Shown here: one piece after another, positions 38,206 through 49,400 of the stretch | Position numbering within the stretch: position 1 is the first letter of the stretch | How the letters are laid out: each line of letters begins with the position of its first letter | Assembly: GCF_963259705.1 (NCBI RefSeq) | Contig: NC_081844.1 | Location: 39,063,341-39,127,340 of the forward strand | From: Myotis daubentonii | Lineage: Eukaryota > Chordata > Mammalia > Chiroptera > Vespertilionidae | DNA length: 64,000 bases | Direction: 5' to 3' | Translations under genes and position numbers: made by a program | The notes under the pieces: model-generated | What the model was told of the DNA's origin: nothing | Database searches by the model: none | The model's input: the letters and a program-made list of their open reading frames with translations, nothing else

Positions 38206-38403
38206 ACCTGGACGGGTGGCTTAGCTGGAGCATCATACTGGAAACCAAAAGGTTGCAGGTTCAATTCCGCCAGGGCACATGCCTAGGTTGTAGGTTTAAT
38301 CCCAGGCCGTGGTGGGTATGGGAGACAACCAATCACTCTTTCTTTCACATTGATGTCTCTCTTTCCCTTCCTCTCGCTCTCTCTAAAACCAATAAAAACA
38401 TAT
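38206..38403 (+). mobile_element. tRNA-derived bat SINE
   Basis: Sense copy: GGTGGCTTAGCTGGAGCATCA and GGTTGCAGGTTCAATTCCG, CT-rich body, AATAAAAACATATC tail. Confidence 0.8.
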
Positions 38404-38685
38404 CCTAGGGTGAGGATTACAGAAAAAAGTTTCAAATCATCTGTGTGTAAATGTACACTATATAAAGAAAAAAGAAAATATTGAATGTCAACTATAATTG
38501 AAAAAATATTTTTAATGGTAAAAAAAGAAAAAAAAGAAGAGGGAAGGAAGAAACAAAAGCTTACTTTTTCTTCTGTCTTTGTACAAGAAAACTTCAAAAT
38601 GTTTCTTTTTAAAAGATATTGAGCTGAGTTTTGAATTGGGATTTTCAAAAAGAAAAAAATATGATCATATGTTTTATGAGACATC

Positions 38686-38825
38686 ACCCTGGCAGTGTAG
38701 CTCAGTTGGTTAGAGTATCCTCCCCACACCAAGGTTGAGTTCAATCTTTAGTCAGGGCACGTACCAGAATCAACCAATGAATGCAAAACCAAGTGGAACA
38801 ACAAATCAACGCTTCTCTCTCTCCC

Positions 38826-38863
<38 letters not shown>

Positions 38864-38880
38864 ATCAATAAAAAAAATTA
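38686..38880 (+). mobile_element. tRNA-derived bat SINE with (CT)n tail
   Basis: Sense copy: CTGGCAGTGTAGCTCAGTTGG, then TTGAGTTCAATCTTTAGTCAGG; (CT)n at 38815-38857. Confidence 0.8.
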
Positions 38881-39016
38881 TTTTATGTGAAATCACTTGT
38901 TTTAATAAAATATATTTTATGTGGCATATGAACCACAAGGTGGTGCTATAATTCCATGCTGGTACTAATGTTTTAGAAGTTAATTGGTAATTGTTATTTT
39001 AAACTCTTGATTTTTA

Positions 39017-39226
39017 AAAATATATATTTTTATTGCTTTCAGAGAGGAAAGGAGGAGAGAGAGATAGAAACATCAATGATGAGAGAGACTCACTGATCTA
39101 CTGCCTCCTGCACACCCCACACTAGGGATGGAGCCTGCAACACCCGCACGTGTCCTAACTGAGAATTGAACCGTGCCCTCCTAGTTCACAGGTTGATGCT
39201 CAACCTCTGAGCAACACTGGCCAGGC
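39017..39226 (-). mobile_element. Ves-type SINE
   Basis: Antisense copy with direct repeats close to AAACTTGATTTTTAAAA on both sides. Confidence 0.88.
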
Positions 39227-40249
39227 TAAACTTGATTTTTAAAATTATTTTGTAATTTAAAATATAAAGCTAATTGGATTTGCCCTAGAAATATTTACTG
39301 AAACTCTTCTAATAGCAAGGTTTTATGCTAACTTCAAAAGCTCATAATTTTAAGTCTAATGACTAAACATATATTAGAATATTAAAAATGCTTTCTTAAA
39401 AGTTATTTCTACTTAGAATTTTAACTTTATGTTAATGTTAAATATGTGACAAATTTCAAAGTACACACATATAATATAAACAGATGGGTAAATAATATAC
39501 AATCAGATGAACTAAGTAATAATAATATTCTCTTTTTCCTCTCAAATAATGGAATCAATTTTCTTGAAGTATACCCAGGATGATTATTGCATTTTTATTT
39601 ATAAAGTTAAAAAATAATATTTTATTTAGTAACCTAAAATTTATTTTTTCTCTTAACTTTATCTAAAACTTTTTCTCTCTTCAGAAAAATGTATTACTTC
39701 CCATCACTTAAAAAAAACAAAAATACCTCACTGTGTATCTTGTAATACTGGACGGCCACCATCTGTGTCTGTGCTGCTGGTCTTAAAATGTGTTACAGAA
39801 TAGAGCACTAAAATCCTCAACACATTTTTCACAGTTAACTTTCCGACCTGCTTCTAAATCTGAAAGAGGAATCATGCCCTTACTTTCTCAATGGTAACTG
39901 AAAATGTGTTGCTGCTTTTTCACTGAGCATGAAATTGTTGTAGTTTTGTTTTATTTCATTTTCAATGAGCATTTTTAACTTTTCATTACAACATATTCAT
40001 CAGTACAGATGGCAAAATGGTATGTATGAAAGCCTCTTGGGTACAATATGCAAGTTCCAGTTGGAGTGTTTCCAACAGGATGTAAGCTATGGTCCTGAAA
40101 CCTGTAGTTTTAAAAACATATTACTTAGCACACTGCCAACAAATGTCAACACAAAAATACAGTGCTGTAATGAGTTCACTCTGTAAAATAAGTGTACTGG
40201 CACCTAAGTTTTCCTAGGAAAAGTAAAACAAAGTAAAAGCATATAATCA
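39227..40249. other. no recognised feature, downstream of CEP44
   Basis: AT-rich. It could hold an extended CEP44 3' UTR, but no coding sequence is seen. Confidence 0.4.
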
Positions 40250-40421
40250 TACCACAAAAATACTTAAGTATTTATTCAATATTGTATGAAAAAGCTCATA
40301 TACCAAATGGAATTAAAATTCTTAACAAAAATACTGCAGTATATTAAAATTTATAGGGAATTCTTAAAATATACAACATATACAGTAGCCAAAGTCCTGG
40401 AAAAGTTCATGTAGAAAAATT
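40250..40421 (-). promoter_or_regulatory. CEP44: CEP44 3' untranslated region with polyadenylation signal
   Basis: A consensus AATAAA lies on the minus strand at 40276-40271, 146 bases after the stop. Cleavage would fall near 40250. Another possible AATAAA occurs near 39594-39599, so a longer 3' end cannot be excluded. Confidence 0.6.
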
Positions 40422-40470
40422 CTATAGTGAGTGATTTGAACCTTTCAGTAACTCTGCAGTTTCTTCAAAC
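40422..40470 (-). CDS. CEP44: CEP44 last coding exon, residues 374-389 and stop
   Basis: 49 coding nt after the acceptor ATTTTTTCAG. The first G completes the split ATG codon, then [15 protein letters not shown] and TAG at 40424-40422. The end of the protein resembles the known CEP44 C-terminus in place and length. Confidence 0.93.
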
Positions 40471-43400
40471 CTGAAAAAATAAGTAATACATTAAGTAAAT
40501 AAATATCACAATGAGGCATAGGTTTTAAGTTGCTAAAATTATGCATTTAAGCTAAAATAAATTTTAACATTTCTCTTTTTTACAAGTATAGTTACTATTA
40601 ATAAGTATACTATGGTCAGAAGGGAGGAATAACAATTGGAGTCAATTATTTCTGGGAGCATAAGCTATTTCAGTACTTCTCAAATTTCAAGAAATACAGT
40701 TTTTTAAATAGTAGGCTACCTAATAACTTAAATATAATTTCATATTTCCTTTCAACTGCACTTTGGATACAAGTATCATTTTTACTATTACCTTACCAAT
40801 AACTTTCTGAAAAACACTAGCAATACTTAATGCTTAAAATGTCTCCAAACCACCCATCTACACATATCATTTAACATTTTGATAAATAAGTTATCAAAAT
40901 TAGGTAATCCTCTTGATTAACTATCAACCAAAAATATTCCTGCACTCTTTAATCTACAATTAATTCCATTAACAATGTTTTATATCACTTGTTGGAAACC
41001 AAAACAGTGACTCATCTCACAAACACATAACTGTAGGAGGATTTATTATCCACTTGAGTCCTGAAGGAAATTCCACACCTGATTGAGAGACCTTTAAGGT
41101 TTGAAACACATATGCACATTCTACATATACTGTAATCCAATACAATTCCCTACAGAGAAATGAATTTCTGTTACCCCTTTCTGTTACTTACATTTTTTTC
41201 ATCCTTTCCATTTTCTGGATTGTTGTTTCCTTTAATTTAAAAAGCAACAAATTTAGGCAATTTCTCAAAATAAACCATCATCAAAGATGGACTGTGAATA
41301 TATAAAACACAGACTAAAACATTGCATTAAGTACTGTTTACTTATCACAAAGAATTTTTATGAGAGATTAAGATTTGCATGGTTTCACTATTTTTCTTGC
41401 CAATGGCATCTACAACTAAACCTAATGCTTGCTTGTTCTCCTGACCCTCGAAACTAAATCATCTAAGCAAGCTGCCAGTTTTTCTTACCTCTGAAATCTC
41501 TTTCAGACCACAGTAATTAAGAGTTGAGGTTCTGGGAGTTGAGTCTCTAGATGTTGTTCTATAACAGGAAGTCAGAGGAATACCTACTTCCTTCTCTTTG
41601 CATCTGTTATCTGTGGAGAAATCAATTTTTCAGGTTATCTTTTCCTTTCACAGTGGAGTCAAATATCTAAAAATTTTATTTATATGTGAAAGAAAAATAA
41701 ACATCTCTATATATAAAAGGCTAATATGCAAAGTGTTCCTTCAGGAGTTGGATTGCTTGCTATAACGTGCACTGACCACCAGGAGGCAGCTTAGAACATG
41801 GCGGGTAACCAGTGGCAGCAGGGCACTGGGGAAGCGAGGGAAGGAGAAGACAGGGAGGTGGGCGGAACTGCGTGGTGGCAGTGCGCAGGTGGTGAGGAAA
41901 GGAGGAGGCAGGGAGGCGGGCAACCTGATCAGCCTTGATCACCGGCCAGGCCTAGAGACCCTACCCGTGCACAAATTTTGTGCACGGGACCTCAAGTTTT
42001 ATTTATTTATTTATTTTTTTAAATATATTTTATTGATTTTTTACAGAGAGGAAGGGAGAAAGATAGAGAGTTAGAAACATCGATGAGAGAGAAACATCGA
42101 TCAACTGCCTCCTGCATATCCCCCACTGGGGATGTGCCCACAACCCAGGTACATGCCCTTGACCGGAATCGAACCTGGGACCCCTCAGTCCGCAGGCTGA
42201 CGCTCTATCCACCGAGCCAAACCGGTTTCGGCAAGGGACCTCTAGTTTTAATATAAAATGGTTGCTAGTATGCAGATGAGTTTTTAATATTCTTCTAAGA
42301 TAATGACCTACACATAAAGACCTAAATGTTAAAAATTGGCCAATAATTACAAAAGGCAATATTACCTCTGTCACGATAAAAATCAATTGAATAATAGGCA
42401 AGTTAATTTATTTTTAAATATAAGCTACTAAATCATGGCAAATCCTCCCTACAATGGAATTACAGATCATCACAGATAAGACATGTTCCTGTCAAATCAA
42501 TCAACAGGCTTGAGTACCATTCTGCTGCAAAAACAAGGCCAAAAAAAAATTAAATAGTTTTATTAGAAGCCTATACAGGCAACCTCAATTAGGGAATAAA
42601 GTATTACCACATGAGGACTGAAACAATTAAAAAGACTTTTACTTTCATCTTTCACAGAGCAGTGTCTTCTATTTTTCTTGCCGATTCCTCTGCTTACTCA
42701 TCAGCATGAATTTGGACAAAATGCCCAGTCCAAGATTAACATTATTTGATACTGGAGTCCCGGTGCACAAAATTCGTGCACTGGGGGGGGGGTGTCCCTC
42801 AGTCCCACCTGCACCCTCTCCAATCTGGGACCCCTCGAGGGATGTCCAACTGCCCATTTAGGCCCACCAGGATTGGGCCTAAATGGGCAGTCGGACATCC
42901 CTCTCACAATCCAGGACTGCTGGCTCCCAACTGCTTGCCTGTCTGCCTGCCTGATTGCCCTTAACCGCTTCTGCCTGCCAGCCTGATCACCCCCTAACCA
43001 CTCCCCTGCCGGCCTGATCGATGCCTAACTGCTCCCCTGCTGGCCTGATTGCCCCTAACTGCCCTCCCCTACCAGCCTGGTCACCCCTAACTGCCCTCCC
43101 TGCTGGCCTGGTCACCCCTAACTGTCCTTTCCTGCAGGCCTGGTAACCCCCAACTGCCCTCCCCTGCTGGCCCAGTCACCCCTAACTGCCTTCCCCTGCT
43201 GGCCTGGTCACCCCTAACTGCCCTCCCTTGCCAGCCTGGTTTCCCCCACTGCCCTTCCCTGCAGGCCCGGAACCCCTAACTGCCTTCCCTTGCCAGCCTG
43301 GTCACCCCCAACTGCCCTCCCCTGCAGGCCTGGGTCCCCCCAACTGTCCTCCCCTGCAGGCCTGATTGGCCCCAACTGCCCTCACTTTCAGGTCTGGTCC

Positions 43401-46400
43401 CTCCCAACTGCCCTCCCATGCTGGTCATCTTGTGGCAGCCATCTTGTGGGTTGGAGTGATGGTCAATTTGCATATTACTTTTTTAGTAGATAGGACTAGA
43501 GGCCCAGCACGCAAAATCGCACAAAACCCAGACCCGCCCTGTGCAAGCCGAGGGACCCCAGACCCGCCCTGCACGAGCTGCGGACCCCGCCTCTGCTGCA
43601 CCAGCCCAGTGTGAGCCCTGCCTCGCCACGCGAGCTCCATGCACCTCCTGGTGACCAGTTGTCATGACCACAGGCCTTTATGATATAGACTAGAGGCCCA
43701 GTGCACAAAATTCGTGCATGGGGGGGATCCCTCAGCCCGACCTGCAATGATGCCAGCGTCCCTGGCCCTGGCCTCCAGCCCGAGGCCCCTCCCCTCCCTC
43801 CGCGCAGCGGGGCGGGGACGCTGGGCTCGTGTTGCTGGGGCAACACCTCCAGCGTCCCACCTTGGCCACTATGGGTACCGCCATCTTTGTCGCAGAGTAA
43901 CAGTTAATTTACATATTACTCTTTTATTAGATAGGATATTATCCCTGGTGTCCTAATTCCAAATTTCCAAGGGAGACAAAATGATTTGGCTCAACACCTT
44001 TTGTACTGGTATTCCTTAGATCAAGTATCTATTATTGATCTAGTTATTTGAGCTCAGGTCAAGGTCACATGGCACAATGTTGAAGACTAACTACATCCCA
44101 CTTTTAGCAGGCTGTATGCTGTTTACAGGTTACTGACAAATGCATTTAATTCTCTTGCACATATTATCACATATGCAAAGCGACTACTTAAGTATAAATT
44201 AGAAACTTGGAGATACACTTTTATTATTCTATTAGAGGCCCGGTGCACAAAATTCCTGCACTCGGGGGTGGGGCCCCTCAGCCCAGTCTGTGCCCTCTCA
44301 CAGTCCAGGGGCCCCGCAATCAATAGCCCCAAAGAGGTAGGCCCTGCCCACCCGGCCAGGGCTTCGCAATGGATCACCCCCACAGAGGGAGGCCTTGCCC
44401 ACCTGCCGCAGCACTGCCATAGGGTAGTCTGGGCCTCCCTCTTTGGAGCAATCATGGAGCCCCCCTACTTATCGATCGCCCCACCAGCCAGTGGCCTGGG
44501 CCCCCCTCTGCAGGACAATCATGGGGTGATGGCCAGGCCCCTGACCAATCGCACCCGCCTTAGCTGGCCTGGCACCAGTGGGTGTCATAGCATGGTTGTC
44601 CAGAAGGTCGTCCAAACGGTCATTCTGCTGTTCGGTCGTTCGGTCGATTTGCATATTACACTTTTATTATTATAGATAGCACTTAGCAAGTAAAGGGATA
44701 CAAAATCTCTAAAAGTTTGCAATTCTGTACATTAAAATTTATTCAATCACTATGTCACATAAGATATGTAAGCTGGCTTCTTTAGCAATCCTTGGCTTCA
44801 GTAGTCTGTAAGTTTATGTTTTCTTTGTTCCTAAGAGCTTTGCAGTTTCTAAAATATAAGGCTTGGGAATATTAAAATTACCAGACACATATTAAAATTA
44901 TTTTTCTAAACTGTTGATCAAGAGACCTTTAAGGTTTGAAACACATATGCACATTTTATATATACTATAATCCAATACAATGCTATACTGCCAATAATAC
45001 TACTACCATAAGAACTTACCAAGTTTCAGAATATTCCTGCTACTACCAGAAGCACAGTCTTCATTCATTTCATCATAGTAAAAATAGTTATCATTCTGGA
45101 ATAATATAGTTTAGTATTTAGAATGAAATGAAAAGAAAAATGTTCTTATTTTACATTATTACTGCTAAGCATAAAATATAAAGTTGACATGATAAATATT
45201 TAAATATTTAAGTATTTTATTTATAAAGCAATATATAAATATTCCTAAGAATAAGAAATATTTTAAATGTTGGAATCAGATAGTAACCTTCTTGAATCTA
45301 CTAACTTTACTTTTTAGGAAGGATAGACTAGGACCAGAAATTAAGATCCTGAGTAAACCAAGAAAAAATTTCTCAGATTAGATGAAGCAATGGCAAATTT
45401 GGTGACTGTCTCTATTTACAATTTGATTAAAGTAAATGAGTAAGAAAAGGAAGTTCTAATTTCAATTGTTCCTCCCCTGGCAACTTTTTCTTGTAAAAAA
45501 TAGGCCATTTGTACTATGACAGGATATGAAATAATTTCAAGCTTTTTAAAAACAAAAGCAAACATTATTTTACCTTATTTTAAAATACTTTAAGTACTAA
45601 TAGCTCTAAAAGCTCAAGGGGTAGGTTTATCAAATTATCTTATTTGATGTAGAGAAAAACAACAGCCATGACAATGGCAATAAAACAGGCCATGTCTAAA
45701 TAGGACTTCATTCCCACCAAACATTTCCCATTATCCAAATATTCTCTTATTTAGCATTTCCAAAGGAATAAACACAATAATAAATAAATAAAAATACACT
45801 GTATCTGAGATATTCTATAAATACTAAGGAAAGAAAATACCTTTTTGGACAAAAGCAATTCTGTTTCAAGAAGAGTGACACGACTTATTAGATTGGTCCA
45901 GGTTTTTTCATCAACCATCACTTTTCCTTTCATTTTTTCTTCTAAAGAATTTAATCTGCACTCTATCTGAGTCAGTTTCTTAAGCTTTTCTTGGCATTCA
46001 GCAAGCAGAGTCTGTAGTACAGTAAGCTCAGGATTAGCTTTTATATCCTAAAATATTAAAAATAATATTACACAAACTGAAATTCCTTTAAAAGTCAACA
46101 CATTGCCATTTCCATTGTGATATCTATAAAAATAAAAGGGTAATATGCTAATTATCCCAGACATCATTCCAGATGTCCTTCCTGATGAAGCCGGGGCCTG
46201 GGGAGAGCCAGCCCAGGTCCCAGGTGCCTGCCGGCGGCCAGAGAAGGGAAGCCTGGGTCCTGGGTGCCAGAGGGAAGCCAGTGCTGGCAGCCGGGGGCAG
46301 GAAGGCCTACTCTTGCACGAGTTTTCGTGCATCAGGCCTCTAGTATATATATATATGTATGTATGTATGTGTGTGTGTGTGTGTATACACACACACACAC

Positions 46401-49400
46401 ACACACACATACACACACATATATAAATATTGATTTCAGAAAGGAAGGGAGGAGAGGGAGAGAGAGAGGAATATCCTATCTAATAAAAGACAAAAAGGGT
46501 AATTAAACATACCTCCGCTATGCTTCCCATTGGCTAATCAGGGCGATATGCAAATTAACTGCCAACAACGCGGCTAGCAGCCACGCAGCTGAAATGAGCA
46601 GGAGGTTTGCTTGCTCCAGTGATGGAGGAAGCCAAGGTTCCCCACCTGCTGCGGCCTGGATCTGAGCCCAAAAGCAACAATGTTTCAATTACAGAAGTTA
46701 ACCAAACCCAAGATACCTGCTTTCAGCCAGCCACGGCCTCAGAGCTGGGAACGCCAGTGATGGCAACAATGTTTCAATTATAGAAGGTAAATAAATCCCA
46801 GGGGAAAAAAAGAAAAGAAGAAAAGGAGAGGCTGGGAGCTTCAGTTCCGGCCAGCCTGAAAACGGCCCTCAGCCCCTCACCCAGACTGGCCAGGCACCCC
46901 AGTGGGGACTCCCACCCTAAAGGGTGTGTGCCCAGCCTGAAAACAGCCATCAGCCCCTCATCCAGGCTGGCCAGGCACCCAAGCGGGACCCCCATTCTGA
47001 TCCGGGGCACCCTTCAGGGCAAACCAGCCGGCCCCCACCCATGCACCAGGCCTCTATCCTATATAGTAAAAGGGTAATATGCAAACTGACCCTAACAGCA
47101 GAAGGACTGGGAATGACTGGTCACTATGACACACACTGACCACCAGGGGGCAGACGCTCAATACAGGAGCTGCCCTCTGGTGGTCAATCGCTCCCACATG
47201 GGGGAGCTCTGTTCAGCCACAGCCAGGCTGATGGCTGCCAGTACAGCGGTGGTGGTGGGAGCCTCTCCTGCCTCCTCAGCAGCGCTAAGGATGTCTGACT
47301 GCAGCTTAGGTCTGCTCCCCGCTGGAAAGTGGACATCCCCCGAGGGCTGTCGGGCTGCCAGAGGGATGTCTGACTGCCATCTTAGGCCCAATCCCCCAGG
47401 GAGCAGGCCTAAGCCAGCAGGTGGTCATTCCCTGAGGGGTCCCAGACTGCGAGAGGGCACAGGCCAGGCTGAGGGCCCCCGCCACCCCCAGTGCAAAAAC
47501 TTTTGTGCACCGGGCCTCTAGTCAATGATGAGAGAGAATCATTGATTGGCTGTCTCCTGTACACTTCCTACTGGAGATGGAGCCCACAACCCAAGCATGT
47601 GCCTTGACTGAGACTCAAACCTTGACCTCCTGATTCATAGGCTGATGCTCAACCACTGAGCCATGCTGGCTGGGCCTATTGTGTTATTTCAATAGTTACA
47701 ATAGAGCTTGAGAGTTAAGGCAATAGAACTTGAGATTTAAGACTGTTACCTCTGGAGGCAGACTACTTGGACAGTCTACCATGTATCACCTTGATGCTTC
47801 AATTTACTTATTAAAAAAAAGTTCCCACTTTATATGGTTCTTGTGAAGATTAAATAAGTTACTTTTCATAAGGCTCTTTTGAACAACAGTGGGTAGTACA
47901 ATATAACTGTCACTACCAAGCTTCTTGTAACCACACTTAGCACCCAGCACAAAGCTACGAGGAAATGACCAAGAAATGGCAGTGCATTGAAACTGTTTAG
48001 TTTGCTATGGGAAATAAGCCTAACGACCATCTGGCAGTTTTATTAATGCCAACTGTATACAGATGTAGAGACGGCACAAGACAGAGAAGACAGAAAAAAG
48101 AGTTTTAGCAGAAGCAGTAGAGATTAGTCACTATACTAGGATCTGTGGCAATACTATAATGGAAAAGGTACTCTTAGAGAAAAGAGAAAAAGACATGAAG
48201 GGCCCAAAACAGAAAATGAAAAGGCAGTAGTGCACCAGTTTTTTCCATTCATCAATATAGGGAATAGGCGATAGAGAATCTTCATCGTACAAAGCAGTAT
48301 ATCTCTTTATCTCATTAAACTAAATTCCTTGAAGAGATGTACCATGTCTTCATCATCTCTGCATTACCCATAACATCTAAACATAAGCAGTAAATAATAT
48401 GCCACGTTAAATTCAGTAAGTCTTACTGAGTCTTAAGTAATTGGTAACAAGGATAATGTGCCATGATAAATAATTCAAAGGGCCAGAGATATTCCAAAGT
48501 TAGGCACTGAAGTAATCATATACATTGGAATAAGAAATATTGGCATCTGCTAAAAACATCCCAAATTCTTACTTGTTGCTCAGACTTGATTTCAGGGATC
48601 TTTTCTTCAGAAGTCTTTATTTCAGTATCCTTTAAGTCATTCACAGCACATGCTTCACTCACATCTGTCGTTGTACTTAATGTACTGTCAGAAATGCTCA
48701 CACCATCTTCATTGTAGAGGTGACGGATCACCACAGCTTTCTTCTGCCCAGAGAAAGCTATGTCAGAGCTGCTTCAGTGTTTCCCTCACACACAGCCACT
48801 TTGCAAAAGAACATCTTATCTTCCCTTTCAGATTTATAAAAGCTTAAATTACCACATATAATGTGTACATAAAACATTAATTAAGCTATTATTTTATGAG
48901 TGGTGATGAAATTGTGGTTATGATATTTTAAAGCATTCTTATATTTATATATTAGAATATTGAAATATTTCTTCAACAATGTCAGCTTTTGTTTCAAACT
49001 GTTTCAGGTTTTGGAGAAAGATGTTGGGAAAACTGGTTATAATAAAGATGAAACAAGATGAGCAAAGAGTTAATAAATTGCTGAAACTGGGAATGAGTAC
49101 TTTTGTAAGTATTTGAAAGTTACTTTAAAAACAATTTCATCATAAAATAGGTTACCACATAATTCACGTAAATAATCAAGAACTGACTCTGTGAATAAGA
49201 CGTCACAATTTTTTAAAAATTAAACAAACCACAAAATATCAGACATTTAGCTAATGATTTAAACTAAATAACAACAAAGGGAAAGTCCTGAGAGTAAGGA
49301 CTTATTCAGCCACAGGTGCTGAGCAGGTAAGGGCAGGGAAGCTACCTATCAACAAAGAGAAGATATTCAAAACACTACCCCAAACCAGAGTATAGGTTTA

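Larger units (their letters stand above)
42752..43495 (-). mobile_element. HeliBat-type Helitron, first of a tandem array of three
   Basis: Minus-strand copy: 5' TCCTATCTACTAAAAAAG at 43495; 3' hairpin near 42764-42781 and end CCAG (mutated CTAG) at 42752. It contains a 28-base inverted repeat at 42839-42901 and a minisatellite of 31-34 base units across 42985-43410. Confidence 0.9.
46425..47676 (-). mobile_element. Ves-type SINE split by two Helitrons
   Basis: The left piece 46425-46473 (TTGATTTCAGAAAGGAAGG) and right piece 47523-47676 (TCAATGATGAGAGAGAATCA) join into a normal antisense SINE when 46474-47522 is removed. Confidence 0.88.

Noticed and set aside
38283..38744. 153-codon minus-strand frame
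   Set aside because: Spans two SINEs and AT-rich filler; no family resemblance.
42985..43410. Regularly spaced repeats resembling a CRISPR array
   Set aside because: Units are adjacent and degenerate without unique spacers, and lie in a eukaryotic Helitron.
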